DNA from: Robiginitomaculum antarcticum DSM 21748
GTDB lineage: Bacteria > Pseudomonadota > Alphaproteobacteria > Caulobacterales > Maricaulaceae
Direction of reading: 5' to 3'
Length of the DNA: 64,000 nucleotides
Assembly: GCF_000365025.1 (NCBI RefSeq)
Contig: NZ_KB823011.1
Span: forward strand, 1 to 64,000
Every line of letters begins with the position of its first letter. Positions within the stretch are counted from its first letter, which is position 1. The translations under genes were made by a program, and so were the position numbers. Positions 9,134-18,289 of this stretch are shown here, in pieces. Below the pieces are notes generated by a model. It did not search any database. It was not told the DNA's origin and saw only the letters and a program-made list of their open reading frames with translations.

Positions 9134-9897
9134 CTCTCCATCCGTGCCTTCAAACTGAGCATATCGCGCCACATATCAGCCTTTAACTCGGGACGGCGGA
9201 GCAGGAAGGCGGGATGGTAGACGGGCAGGGCGGGTATGGTTTGACCGTCGCCCAGATCAATATCCTGCCATTGACCGCGCAGTTTCATAATGCCTTTTTG
9301 GCCGGTCATGGCCTCCAGAGACACGCCGCCGACAAGCACGATAAATTTCGGCGCGGCCAGCTGCACATGGCGGGTAATGAAAGGGCGGAACAGGGCGATT
9401 TCTTCGCTACTCGGTTTACGGCTCCCGAGCGGGCGGTAATTAATCACATTGGTGATATAAATATCATTTTCGCCTAGCCCGATAGACGCGAAAATCTTGT
9501 CGAGCAATTGCCCTGATTGGCCGACAAAAGGTTTGCCCGCGCGGTCTTCCTCTGCGCCCGGCGCTTCGCCGATGACCATGATATCGGCTTTGGCATTGCC
9601 GCGGCAAAACACCGATTGCGTTGCATTGGCCGATAAATCACCGGCGCCAAAATTGGTGATCGCTTCGCGTAGCGCGTGCAGCGTCGGCGCGCTTTGCGCG
9701 ATGGCCTGCGTGTCCATATTTGCGGGCGGGCTCGCTATAGATGTTTTGGAGGGCTTTTGCGCCGCGGGCAATTGCGCCGCTTCGCGCCGCAATTTAGGTT
9801 TGGCCGGCATCATGATGTCCGGCGTGTCGACTCCGGCGTCGTCCCACCATTTGAGCGCGCTCTCAAACGCAGCTGATATATCCGTGCGCGGCGTCAA
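9130..9897 (-). CDS. Uracil-DNA glycosylase (family 4/5-like, iron-sulfur ligands absent)
   Basis: A 255-residue glycosylase with a long Ala/Pro-rich N-terminal extension (1-70). The core shows GEAPGAEEDRAGKPFVG (about 110-126), the YITNV strand and the late YHPAFLL motif of the UDG superfamily. Family-4 enzymes normally bind [4Fe-4S] through four Cys. Here only Cys98 remains; the other positions are occupied by non-Cys residues (for example NYRPLG and ALFRPF). It probably removes uracil from DNA without a cluster, as I recall for many alphaproteobacterial homologues. It overlaps the RimB-RimK gene by 4 bp. Confidence 0.85.
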   Translation of the reverse strand: MTPRTDISAAFESALKWWDDAGVDTPDIMMPAKPKLRREAAQLPAAQKPSKTSIASPPANMDTQAIAQSAPTLHALREAITNFGAGDLSANATQSVFCRGNAKADIMVIGEAPGAEEDRAGKPFVGQSGQLLDKIFASIGLGENDIYITNVINYRPLGSRKPSSEEIALFRPFITRHVQLAAPKFIVLVGGVSLEAMTGQKGIMKLRGQWQDIDLGDGQTIPALPVYHPAFLLRRPELKADMWRDMLSLKARMES

Positions 9898-11303
9898 TTT
9901 TTTCCAATACGCATGATAGACGAGACGTTATTTTCGATATGCTCGATAATGGCGTCGCCGATATCTTTGCCCGTGGCTTTCTCTATGCCTTCGAGGCCCG
10001 GTGAGCTGTTGACCTCCAAAACTTTGGGGCCGGTATCAGAACGTAGAATATCGACGCCTGCGACATTTAATTTTAAAACCCGCGCGGCTTTTATCGCGGT
10101 GCGGCGCTCGTCTTTTGTGACGCGTATTTTCTTGGCCGAGCCCCCCTGATGCAGGTTGGAGCGAAATTCGCCGGGCTGCGCCGTGCGCTGTATCGCGCCG
10201 ACAACTTTATTGCCGATGACGAAAAGCCGGATATCGGTGCCGCTGGCCTCTTTGACAAATTCCTGAACCAGAAAATGCGCGTTTAAACCACGAAAGGCGT
10301 CTATGAGGGATTCGGCTGCTTTTTTCGTCTCGGCCAGAACCACGCCCTTGCCCTGTGTGGATTCCAGAAGTTTGACAACAACGGGCGATCCGCCGACCAA
10401 ATTGACGATGCCTTTGGTATCGCGTGATGTCATGGCAAATGCAGTGTTAGGCATGCCGATATTATGCATGGCAAGCACTTGGTGCGCGAGGAGTTTATCG
10501 CGGCTGCCGCCGATGGCGGCGGCGCCGTTCAGGCAATACACGCCCATGGTCTCAAACTGGCGTACAATGGCCATGCCGTAAAACGTCATGCGCGTGCCAA
10601 TGCGCGGAATAATGGCGTCATAACGCGGCAGGGGTTTTCCCTCAAAATGTACTTCGGGTTTATGGGTATTAATCGCCATGTAACAGCGTGAGGTCTCGAT
10701 ACATTCAACCACATGGCCGCGCGCTTCTGCGGCCCGGATCATAGACTGATTGGAGTAATTATTCGGCTCTTGAGTTAAAATCCCAATGCGCAGCGGGCGA
10801 CGCTTCATATTCAGGGTTTTGCGGCGGCCTTTGCGGTAAATATCAAAGTTTAAAACCGGATTGATGAAAGACTGCGACGGCACAACCATCATATCGGGCA
10901 TAATAGCGGAGCGCCCGATGAGCATGCGGTAGCCCATTGTTTCGCGGTTCGTTAGCGTAAACTGCGTCTCAGCAATATGATTTCCGATCTTCAGATTAGT
11001 CGAGATCAGATAGCGTGACTCGGCCACCCCGTTAGAGCTCACCACTGTGCGGCGGCCCAGCACTTTGGCGCTGCAGATAATCTCAACGCTGGGATCGTCG
11101 GGATCAGGATGCACGACAAAGCGTACTTGCGGGTTTTTCTCTCCGCCAAAGGGCTCAATCGCAACCGCGTGCAGCGCCGAGGTCTGCGCCCCTGTATCGA
11201 CTTTGGCCTTAATCGCAGGCAGGCCCAGATCGGGCAGAGCGGCCCATTCTTCCCAGCCCAAAGCGAATGTGGCGGCGGAGGTCTTTTGTATTTCGTCAGT
11301 CAT
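9894..11303 (-). CDS. rimK: RimB-RimK fusion: retropepsin-like glutamate-tail protease plus ATP-grasp glutamate ligase
   Basis: A 469-residue two-domain protein. Residues 1-150 are a retropepsin-like 'ATP-dependent zinc protease' (RimB/DUF785) domain with the catalytic-type motif VDTGAQTSALH (35-45) and a late MLIGRSAIMPD. After a linker, about residue 165 onward is RimK: RIGILTQEP, VVKLLESTQGKGV, LVQEFV, RLFVIGNKVVGAIQR and VLEVNSSPGLEGIE, the ATP-grasp elements. RimK adds glutamates to the C-terminus of ribosomal protein S6, and RimB cleaves such tails in Pseudomonas. Here both would be one polypeptide. The gene is coupled to the UDG gene by ATGA. Confidence 0.88.
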   Translation of the reverse strand: MTDEIQKTSAATFALGWEEWAALPDLGLPAIKAKVDTGAQTSALHAVAIEPFGGEKNPQVRFVVHPDPDDPSVEIICSAKVLGRRTVVSSNGVAESRYLISTNLKIGNHIAETQFTLTNRETMGYRMLIGRSAIMPDMMVVPSQSFINPVLNFDIYRKGRRKTLNMKRRPLRIGILTQEPNNYSNQSMIRAAEARGHVVECIETSRCYMAINTHKPEVHFEGKPLPRYDAIIPRIGTRMTFYGMAIVRQFETMGVYCLNGAAAIGGSRDKLLAHQVLAMHNIGMPNTAFAMTSRDTKGIVNLVGGSPVVVKLLESTQGKGVVLAETKKAAESLIDAFRGLNAHFLVQEFVKEASGTDIRLFVIGNKVVGAIQRTAQPGEFRSNLHQGGSAKKIRVTKDERRTAIKAARVLKLNVAGVDILRSDTGPKVLEVNSSPGLEGIEKATGKDIGDAIIEHIENNVSSIMRIGKN

Positions 11304-11705
11304 ATGCGTGCCTAGCGTAATCGGCTTATCGTGCCGAGTCTAAATCCTGCCTAAACTGTGGATGTATAAGAGGATGGGGGCTGGCAGTTTTATATCAATT
11401 TATAATCACTATCGAAGGTGAAGCGCCAAACCCTCATACCATCATCCCGTCGGAGGGCGGGACCCAGTCAGCGATTTAAGGGCTTGGATAAATTGAATTT
11501 TGGAGAACAGCACGTTCTTTAATCCAGACTCTATTCTCTCATAACGAAACTTTGTTATTCTAGGCCCCGCCCTCCGGCGGGGTGATGTGTGAGAAAGTAT
11601 TTAGAAAAGAGTTTATAAAATTACTTCGGCACTAATACTGCTAGCCTTTATCGGCTCGGTAGAAGGTGGCGATTAACCTAAACTCCAAACTCCAAACTCC
11701 AAACC
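11304..11705. other. Gene-free gap with repeats (about 400 bp)
   Basis: No credible reading frame is visible here. It holds an inverted pair of palindromes (11440-11587) and, at its right edge, three tandem copies of AACTCCA (about 11681-11704) directly after the helicase stop codon. The upstream region of the minus-strand RimB-RimK gene must also lie at its left end; no clear -10/-35 pair was found. Confidence 0.6.
11440..11587. repeat. REPIN-like inverted pair of palindromes (copy 1)
   Basis: The left arm CATCATCCCGTCGGAGGGC... (11440-11463) matches the reverse complement of the right arm (11564-11587), which reads CATCACCCCGCCGGAGGGC.... Each arm is also an imperfect hairpin (CCCG...CGGG). 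About 100 bp of unrelated sequence separates them. Inverted pairs of REP-like palindromes are typical of REPIN or MITE elements; no RAYT transposase is in the window. Confidence 0.7.
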
Positions 11706-13685
11706 CTATTCCGGTTTGCGGGGTTTGCGTTTGAAACTGCCTGTATCACTGCCTTTGGGTTTAAACGACGCATTTGACGGCGGGCGTTTGGATTTTGATT
11801 TGGGCTTATCGCCGCCTTCATATTTAGGCTTGGGCTTTTTCGGCGTCGATGGACGCTGATCGTCTGCGGCGGGATCAAACTCGCGCTTGGCTTTTTTATC
11901 CTTGCGTTTGCCTTCATATTTGCCCTGATCAGCGAATTTATCTTTTTTATGCGGGCTGCGCGGTTTTTTATCTTTGGATTTTTTCGGATAGGCCGATTTA
12001 TCACGCGGCTTAAATTCAGGACGGCTGTCCTCTGCGGAGAAATCAGGTTTGCCGTCAAGGCGGGTAGCCGTGATGGCTTTCTCAAGCTTACCTGTGTCGC
12101 CAATGGCGGCGGAGAAACGCTGCTCGCCGCTTTGCGCGATTTGAAAGAAGGTCACGCCTTGGCTGATTTTAATCGCGCCGATTTCGGTTTTCTTCAAATC
12201 ACCTGATGTGCAGAGCATCGGCAATATCCAGCGCGGCTCTGCCTTTTGCTTGCGGCCGACATTGATCTGGTACCAAATGCCATTATCAAAATCACTACGC
12301 GAGCGCGGCTCGCGCTTTTCGCGGCTTTTGCCTTTGCCGCCATCGCGGCCGCGCGATTTATAATCGGGCGTATCGACATCCATCAGCTCTTCGGGTGCAC
12401 TGCGGGCAGAGCGGTATTGGCGGGCAAATGCACTGGCGATTTGTTCAGGGCTGAATTTTTGCAACAGACGGCCCGCCGTCTCGGCGTCTTGTGCGTTAAT
12501 CTCTTCGGACAGGATCGGATCGTTCATCAAACGCTCGTCATCCATTTTTGTAACGTCTTCGGCGGAGGGGGGATTGCCCCATTCCGCTTTCAGTTTAGCG
12601 CCTTCAAGCAGGCGGTTGGCGCTGCGGAATTTGTTTTTCGGCACGATCATGATGGATGTGCCTTTGCGGCCCGCGCGGCCCGTCCGGCCACTGCGGTGAA
12701 GCAGGATTTCAGAATTTTTGGGGAGAGCTGCGTGAATCACCAGCTCAAGATCAGGTAGATCAAGTCCGCGCGCGGCGACATCCGTCGCGATGCAGACCTT
12801 AGCGCGTCCGTCGCGCATGGCTTGAAGCGCGCTGCTGCGGTCTTTTTGGGACAGCTCACCCGACAAGGCGACAACTTTAAAACCACGATTGTTAAAGCGC
12901 GAGACCATGCGGTTCACCGCCACGCGTGTATCACCAAAGACGATCGCGTTTTTAGCGTCGTAATAGCGCAGAATATTGATGATGGCGTTTTCGGTATCGG
13001 ACGGCGCGACGGTGAGCGCGCGGTAGGTAATGTCTAAATGCTGTTTGGACTCGGCGGCCGTGTTAAGGCGCACAGCGTCGCGTTGATATTTCTTGGCCAT
13101 GCCCAGAATGGATTTGGGAACGGTCGCGGAGAACATCAGGGTGCGGCGCTCATCGGGCGCGGCGTTGAGGATCAAATCCAGCTCTTCGCGAAAGCCCATT
13201 TTCAGCATTTCGTCGGCTTCGTCCAAGACGATGGCCTGAATGCCGTCAAGATTAAGAGAGCCGCGCTTGATATGATCGCATAAACGGCCGGGCGTGCCGA
13301 CAACAATGTGGGCGCCTCTAGAGAGGGCGCGCCGCTCATCACGCATATCCATACCGCCGACGCAGCTGGCCGTTTTTGCACCCGCCGGGGCGTAGAGCCA
13401 GTCGAGCTCACGTTTGACCTGCAAGGCCAGCTCGCGCGTCGGAGCGATAATCAGCGCGAGCGGAGAGTCTTCATGCGAAAACCTGTCCGCGTCACCCAGC
13501 AGAGTATCGGCCATAGCCAAACCAAAAGCGACAGTTTTGCCGGAGCCTGTCTGCGCGCTGACCAGCATATCGCGGCCCGTTAGCTCATCAGCGATGACCG
13601 CCGTTTGCACAGGCGTTAAGGTCTCATAGCCTTTGGTGTCGAGGGCGGTTTGAAGCGCGGGATGCACGGCAGAGGAAGCGGTCAT
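11706..13685 (-). CDS. DEAD-box RNA helicase with DbpA-like RNA-binding domain
   Basis: A 659-residue ATP-dependent RNA helicase of the DeaD/CsdA type. Motifs in order: the TPVQ Q-motif, AQTGSGKT (about 44-51), PTRELA, GTPGR, DEAD, SAT, then ARGLDLP and HRSGRTGRAG in the second RecA domain. After about residue 430 comes an RGG-like basic linker, then a DbpA-like RNA-binding domain (IWYQINVGRKQKAEPRWIL... region). A Lys/Arg/Pro-rich disordered tail of about 100 residues ends the protein. It probably works in ribosome assembly or mRNA unwinding, often in the cold. ATG 13685 is chosen because conserved sequence begins there; the frame extends to 13745. Confidence 0.92.
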   Translation of the reverse strand: MTASSAVHPALQTALDTKGYETLTPVQTAVIADELTGRDMLVSAQTGSGKTVAFGLAMADTLLGDADRFSHEDSPLALIIAPTRELALQVKRELDWLYAPAGAKTASCVGGMDMRDERRALSRGAHIVVGTPGRLCDHIKRGSLNLDGIQAIVLDEADEMLKMGFREELDLILNAAPDERRTLMFSATVPKSILGMAKKYQRDAVRLNTAAESKQHLDITYRALTVAPSDTENAIINILRYYDAKNAIVFGDTRVAVNRMVSRFNNRGFKVVALSGELSQKDRSSALQAMRDGRAKVCIATDVAARGLDLPDLELVIHAALPKNSEILLHRSGRTGRAGRKGTSIMIVPKNKFRSANRLLEGAKLKAEWGNPPSAEDVTKMDDERLMNDPILSEEINAQDAETAGRLLQKFSPEQIASAFARQYRSARSAPEELMDVDTPDYKSRGRDGGKGKSREKREPRSRSDFDNGIWYQINVGRKQKAEPRWILPMLCTSGDLKKTEIGAIKISQGVTFFQIAQSGEQRFSAAIGDTGKLEKAITATRLDGKPDFSAEDSRPEFKPRDKSAYPKKSKDKKPRSPHKKDKFADQGKYEGKRKDKKAKREFDPAADDQRPSTPKKPKPKYEGGDKPKSKSKRPPSNASFKPKGSDTGSFKRKPRKPE

Positions 13686-13898
13686 TATAATCTTTCGCGG
13701 AGAACGGAGCGTTCCGGCAGGAGGCTGGCGCGACTTTTCGCGCAAATATATGTCGCGGACTGCGCCGCGCGCCTCTCCTATGGCGTATAGGGGGAGAAAA
13801 CTAGCCCTGTTGACAGCATAGACCTTGCAAATGCGACGTTAAAACATTGGAATTTATAAGCGATTAGGGCAAAAGAGATAAAAAATTCGGAGACTCAC

Positions 13899-15605
13899 AT
13901 GAGCGAAGCCCAAACACATGTCCGCGAGAGCATGGAATATGATGTCGTCATTGTCGGCGCAGGTCCGGCCGGACTGTCCGCCGCAATACGGTTAAAACAG
14001 CTCGGCGGCGAGAATATCAATGTCGTTGTTTTAGAAAAAGGCTCCGAAGTCGGCGCGCATATCCTCTCCGGCGCCGTGCTGGATCCGTCCGGCCTGACCC
14101 GCCTTATGCCGGACTGGAAAGAAAAAGGCGCGCCGGTTAAGACGCAAGTGAAAACCGACAAGCTGCATATTCTCGGCCCCGCAGGCGCTATGCCGCTCCC
14201 GGGCTTTATCATGCCGCCGCTCATGCATAATCACGGCAATTACATTGTCTCTATGGCCAATGTCTGCCGCTGGATGGCGGAGCAGGCTGAACAATTGGGC
14301 GTTGAGGTCTTCCCCGGCATGTCCTGTTCGGGCCTTGTTTATAATGATAATGGCAGCGTCAAAGGCGTGATCGCCGGCGAATTTGGCATCTCCAAAGACG
14401 GCAGCAAGGGCGAGGGCTATGAGCCGGGCATGGAACTACACGGCAAATATGTGTTTTTGGCTGAAGGCGCGCGTGGTTCGCTGTCACAAATTGCGCGCAA
14501 GCAATTTGATCTGGAAGCAGAGTGTGGACCGGGCAAATTCGGCCTTGGCATGAAAGAAATTTGGGAGATCAAACCCGAAAACCACCGCGAAGGCGAAGTG
14601 CTGCACACGGTCGGTTGGCCGCTGGGCTTTAAACAGGGCGGCGGGTCATTCTTATATCATGCGGAAAACAATCAGGTCTTTCTCGGCTATATTGTCGATC
14701 TGGATTATAAAAACCCGCATTTGTATCCTTATGCAGAGTTTCAGCGCTGGAAGCAGCATCCGTCTATCAAGAGCCTTCTTGAGGGCGGCAAGCGTATTGC
14801 TTATGGCGGCCGCGTCGTGACCAAAGGCGGCATCCAGTCTTTGCCGAAAACTATATTTCCCGGCGGGGCGTTACTGGGCTGCAGCGCAGGAATGGTTAAC
14901 CTGCCGCGCATTAAAGGCAATCATAACGCCATGCATAGCGGGATTGAGGCGGCTCAGGCTGCTTATAAGGCGATTACACAGGGCCGCGCATCGGATGAGT
15001 TGGCTGACTATGACGCCGCCATTCGTAATGGTGAAGTCGGTCAAGATCTGAAACCCGTTCGCAATGTTGCGCCGCTTAATTCGCGCTTCGGGCCGCTCCT
15101 TGGCGGTATGATGCTGGGCGGACCGGATATGTGGCTGGCCACAATATTTAAGGTCAACCTTATTGGCGCTCTTGTGAATTTATTTAAGGGCAAATTGTCG
15201 ACAACGTTGGAGCACGAAAAAGACGACGCCGGATCGACGCAGCTCGCGTCGAAACACAAGGTTATCGATTATCCCAAACCTGACGGCATTTTGACATTTG
15301 ACCGTCTGACCAATGTCAGCTTCACCAATACCAATCACAGCGAAGACCAACCCTGTCACTTGAAATTGATTGATCCCAGCATTCCGATTGATGTGAACCT
15401 GCCCAAATATGACGAACCGGCGCAGCGTTATTGTCCGGCCGGAGTCTATGAGGTTTTGCGTGATGATGACGGTTCCAATCCGCGCTTTAATATCAATGCG
15501 CAAAATTGCATTCACTGTAAAACCTGTGATTTGAAAGATCCGAGCCGCAATATTGTCTGGACTGTGCCTGAAGGTGGCGGCGGACCGAATTATCCCAATA
15601 TGTAA
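13899..15605 (+). CDS. Electron transfer flavoprotein-ubiquinone oxidoreductase
   Basis: A 568-residue inner-membrane-associated ETF-QO that passes electrons from reduced ETF (fatty-acid and amino-acid oxidation) to ubiquinone. The N-terminal FAD-binding motif is VIVGAGPAGLSAA (about 17-29). A ferredoxin-like C-terminus supplies the [4Fe-4S] ligands in RYCPAGVYE and NCIHCKTCDLKDP. It ends PEGGGGPNYPNM, typical of the family. The start is supported by a GGAG site (cggagactcac-ATG). It lies at the head of a same-strand run continuing with a TPR protein and ispE. Confidence 0.96.
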   Translation: MSEAQTHVRESMEYDVVIVGAGPAGLSAAIRLKQLGGENINVVVLEKGSEVGAHILSGAVLDPSGLTRLMPDWKEKGAPVKTQVKTDKLHILGPAGAMPLPGFIMPPLMHNHGNYIVSMANVCRWMAEQAEQLGVEVFPGMSCSGLVYNDNGSVKGVIAGEFGISKDGSKGEGYEPGMELHGKYVFLAEGARGSLSQIARKQFDLEAECGPGKFGLGMKEIWEIKPENHREGEVLHTVGWPLGFKQGGGSFLYHAENNQVFLGYIVDLDYKNPHLYPYAEFQRWKQHPSIKSLLEGGKRIAYGGRVVTKGGIQSLPKTIFPGGALLGCSAGMVNLPRIKGNHNAMHSGIEAAQAAYKAITQGRASDELADYDAAIRNGEVGQDLKPVRNVAPLNSRFGPLLGGMMLGGPDMWLATIFKVNLIGALVNLFKGKLSTTLEHEKDDAGSTQLASKHKVIDYPKPDGILTFDRLTNVSFTNTNHSEDQPCHLKLIDPSIPIDVNLPKYDEPAQRYCPAGVYEVLRDDDGSNPRFNINAQNCIHCKTCDLKDPSRNIVWTVPEGGGGPNYPNM

Positions 15606-15679
15606 TCCTGCAGTATTTTAATATAAAAGGCTGTGTTACGGCCTTGGTCTATGGCGGCTGCGCCGTCACTATAAAGGGT

Positions 15680-17401
15680 ATGACTTTGACATCTTCCATG
15701 ATCCGCGCGGCCTGCATGGCCCTCTTCGGCGTTGCCGTTATATCCAGTGCCTGCGCGGCCTCTCCGCAGGAATTGCGCTTTACTGAAAGCCCGCCCGAAG
15801 CCAAGCTTTTCGGTGATTATCTGTCAGGCAAATATGCCGATAATATCGAAGATGCGCAGGCCCGCTCTAAATTCTTTTCTGCCGCCTTTGCCCGCGATCC
15901 TAAAAATGCACAGCTGGGGTCGGAGGCTATCCGCTCTGCGGTACTGGCCGGTGATATGACGCTGGCGCGCACATTGTCCATTGAGATGACATCTTTGGAC
16001 GCGACAGAACCGATGGCGCGAATTGTTTTGTCCGCATATAATATGCGCCGCGGCAAATATGATACGGCTTCTGAGCGTCTGGCTCAGCAGCCCGAAGACC
16101 CCGCGCTCGGCGTGTTGATGGCGATGATGGAGGCGTGGGCGCAATATGGCCAGGGCAATTCAACCCGCGCGCTTGAAATCTTTAACGAGATTGAAGTGGG
16201 GGGATATTTTGATGTGATCGCGGCCCTGCAAAAAGCGATTATCTATGGCGAGACCGGCCAGACAGAGCAAGCGGAGCGCGCGTTTAAAACCGTATCCGGT
16301 ACTGGGGTCAGCCCGATATTGCGTATTATGTCTGAGGCCAGATACAAATCACAAAACGGCGATATGCAGGGCGCAACCGCGGTGCTTGAAGATTTTTCCG
16401 GACGCCGCGGCGGCGTTGAATCCGGCCCGATCTATTCGGCTCTGACCCGCTTGAACTCCGGTAAGCCTTTGACTAAAAAATTCTCAGCAGCCGACCATGC
16501 GGGCCGCTCTTTAATTGATCCGGCAGGCGCTTATTTCAGCGAAGGCGGCGCGCATAATTTGGCCGAGTTTTACCTGCGCATCGCGCTGATCATGAGCCCG
16601 GATGAGGATTTCGGTAAAATCTGGCTGGGCAATGTCTTAGAACGTGAAGAGCGCGTGACCGAGGCCGAGGCCCTCTATCAGCAGATTAAAGACTCTTCAG
16701 ATTTTTCTGTCACGGCACGTCTGGCGCGCGCGACCTTGTTGTTTCGTGACAAGCAGGATGACCGCGCCGTTGGCCTTCTGAAGAAACTGGTTGATGATCA
16801 TCCGATCTTTCTAGTGCGCGAAGCCTTGGGACGGGGATATTTGATAAAAGAGGATTATGCCTCCGCTTTGACGCAATATACGGCGCTCGTGGCCGAAATG
16901 AATGAGGCCGAGTTGACGGCTAATCCCGAGCCGCTTTATTTCAAAGCGATTTGTCTGCAGGAACTGGGACGCTGGGATGAGGCTGTTGCGGATCTGCGCC
17001 GCATATTGGCGTTAAAACCTGATTATGCCGACGCCCTGAATTTTCTGGGATATAGCTGGGTTGAGCGCGGCGAAAACCTTGACGAAGCTTTTGGTATGAT
17101 CCGCACCGCCGTTAAACTCGAGCCTGAAAGCGGCGCGATTATCGATAGTCTGGGATGGGCGCATTACAAGCTGGGTCAATATGATGAGGCGATGATCCAT
17201 CTCGAGGACGCAACCGCAAAAGACCCGACCAGTGCGACAATCACTGATCATTTGGGTGACGTTTATTGGAAGCTGGGCCGCAAACGCGAAGCCGGATATC
17301 AATGGCGCCGCGCTCTGGATCTAGACCCAACGGAAAAAGAAATAGCCCGCATAAATGTCAAGCTTAAGAGCGGTCTGGATGCTGCGGCAGGCATGCCTTA
17401 G
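15680..17401 (+). CDS. Exported tetratricopeptide-repeat protein
   Basis: About 573 residues: a signal peptide (MIRAACMALFGVAVISSACA region), then helical TPR-like repeats along the whole length. The clearest canonical TPRs are near the C-terminus (DALNFLGYSWVERGENLDEA, then DSLGWAHYKLGQYDEA, then DHLGDVYWKLGRKREA). It is probably a periplasmic scaffold or assembly protein, as in the TPR genes often placed next to ispE in alphaproteobacteria. The start is uncertain: ATG 15680, ATG 15698 (just before the hydrophobic core) and TTG 15644 are all possible. Confidence 0.82.
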   Translation: MTLTSSMIRAACMALFGVAVISSACAASPQELRFTESPPEAKLFGDYLSGKYADNIEDAQARSKFFSAAFARDPKNAQLGSEAIRSAVLAGDMTLARTLSIEMTSLDATEPMARIVLSAYNMRRGKYDTASERLAQQPEDPALGVLMAMMEAWAQYGQGNSTRALEIFNEIEVGGYFDVIAALQKAIIYGETGQTEQAERAFKTVSGTGVSPILRIMSEARYKSQNGDMQGATAVLEDFSGRRGGVESGPIYSALTRLNSGKPLTKKFSAADHAGRSLIDPAGAYFSEGGAHNLAEFYLRIALIMSPDEDFGKIWLGNVLEREERVTEAEALYQQIKDSSDFSVTARLARATLLFRDKQDDRAVGLLKKLVDDHPIFLVREALGRGYLIKEDYASALTQYTALVAEMNEAELTANPEPLYFKAICLQELGRWDEAVADLRRILALKPDYADALNFLGYSWVERGENLDEAFGMIRTAVKLEPESGAIIDSLGWAHYKLGQYDEAMIHLEDATAKDPTSATITDHLGDVYWKLGRKREAGYQWRRALDLDPTEKEIARINVKLKSGLDAAAGMP

Positions 17402-17428
17402 GCTGAGGGCCGCAGTGGAGGCAAGGGC

Positions 17429-18289
17429 ATGAACGGGGCAGCCATGGCGGATCGCGCAATAGAACTGGCGCGGGCCAAAATTAACCTGACTTTACATGTC
17501 GGGGCAGCGCGCGCGGACGGCTACCATCCTCTGAGTTCAATTGTGATATTTGCCGATGCGGCCGATATTTTAACGGCCATGCCAGCAGATGAGTTTAGCC
17601 TGACAGTTTCCGGTCCGTTCTTTGAGGGTTTGTCATCCGGCGATGACAATCTCGTATTGCGCGCGGCCCGTCACGCGCATCGCCAGCTTGGCGGGCCAAT
17701 GCTGGCGTTTCATCTTGAAAAAAAACTTCCGCTCTCGTCCGGCATAGGCGGGGGCAGCGCAGACGGCGCGGCGGCCATACGGCACGTCGCCCGCTTTGCC
17801 GAAAAGCCCGTATCCGACATAAAAGACGTGGTAAAACTCGGCGCGGATATTCCCGTCTGTCTGCGCTCGCGCACAGCGCTTATGCGCGGAATTGGTGAGT
17901 TGATAGAGCCAATGACGGGCCGGGGGCGCGTGTTTGGCGTTTTGGTGAACTGCGGTATTGCTGTTCCAACAGGCGCCATATTTGACGCTTTTGATGCTGG
18001 CCCTGCCGGAGATTTGGGTCAAGACGAACACAAAAATATAATTCAGACAGCGATGTCCGGTCGCAATGATTTACAGCCTGCAGCATGTAAGCTTACGCCT
18101 GAAATTAGCCATGTTTTAGCGGAGCTATCGACGCAAGAGGGCGTGCGCCATTCGCGCATGTCCGGCAGCGGCGCGACCTGTTACGCGATAACTGACGGCC
18201 TAAGCGCCGCCCGCACTATAGCCGTCCGGTTACGGGCCAAATACCCCCCATGGTGGATATGGTATGGCGGCTTCGGAGATCCGACATGA
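17429..18289 (+). CDS. ispE: 4-diphosphocytidyl-2-C-methyl-D-erythritol kinase
   Basis: GHMP-family kinase of 286 residues in the non-mevalonate (MEP) isoprenoid pathway; it phosphorylates the 2-hydroxyl of CDP-methylerythritol. Key motifs are ARAKINLTLHVGAARADGYH near the N-terminus, the ATP-binding loop PLSSGIGGGSADGAAA, GADIPVCL and the C-terminal MSGSGATCY. GGAGG lies 8 bases before ATG 17429. The stop overlaps the start of the next glycosyltransferase (ATGA), so they are coupled. A polyprenyl diphosphate synthase lies convergently just beyond, so isoprenoid supply and use are clustered. Confidence 0.95.
   Translation: MNGAAMADRAIELARAKINLTLHVGAARADGYHPLSSIVIFADAADILTAMPADEFSLTVSGPFFEGLSSGDDNLVLRAARHAHRQLGGPMLAFHLEKKLPLSSGIGGGSADGAAAIRHVARFAEKPVSDIKDVVKLGADIPVCLRSRTALMRGIGELIEPMTGRGRVFGVLVNCGIAVPTGAIFDAFDAGPAGDLGQDEHKNIIQTAMSGRNDLQPAACKLTPEISHVLAELSTQEGVRHSRMSGSGATCYAITDGLSAARTIAVRLRAKYPPWWIWYGGFGDPT

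Noticed and set aside
9214-9916. Plus-strand frames over the UDG gene
   Set aside because: Opposite-strand shadows of a clearly conserved coding sequence.
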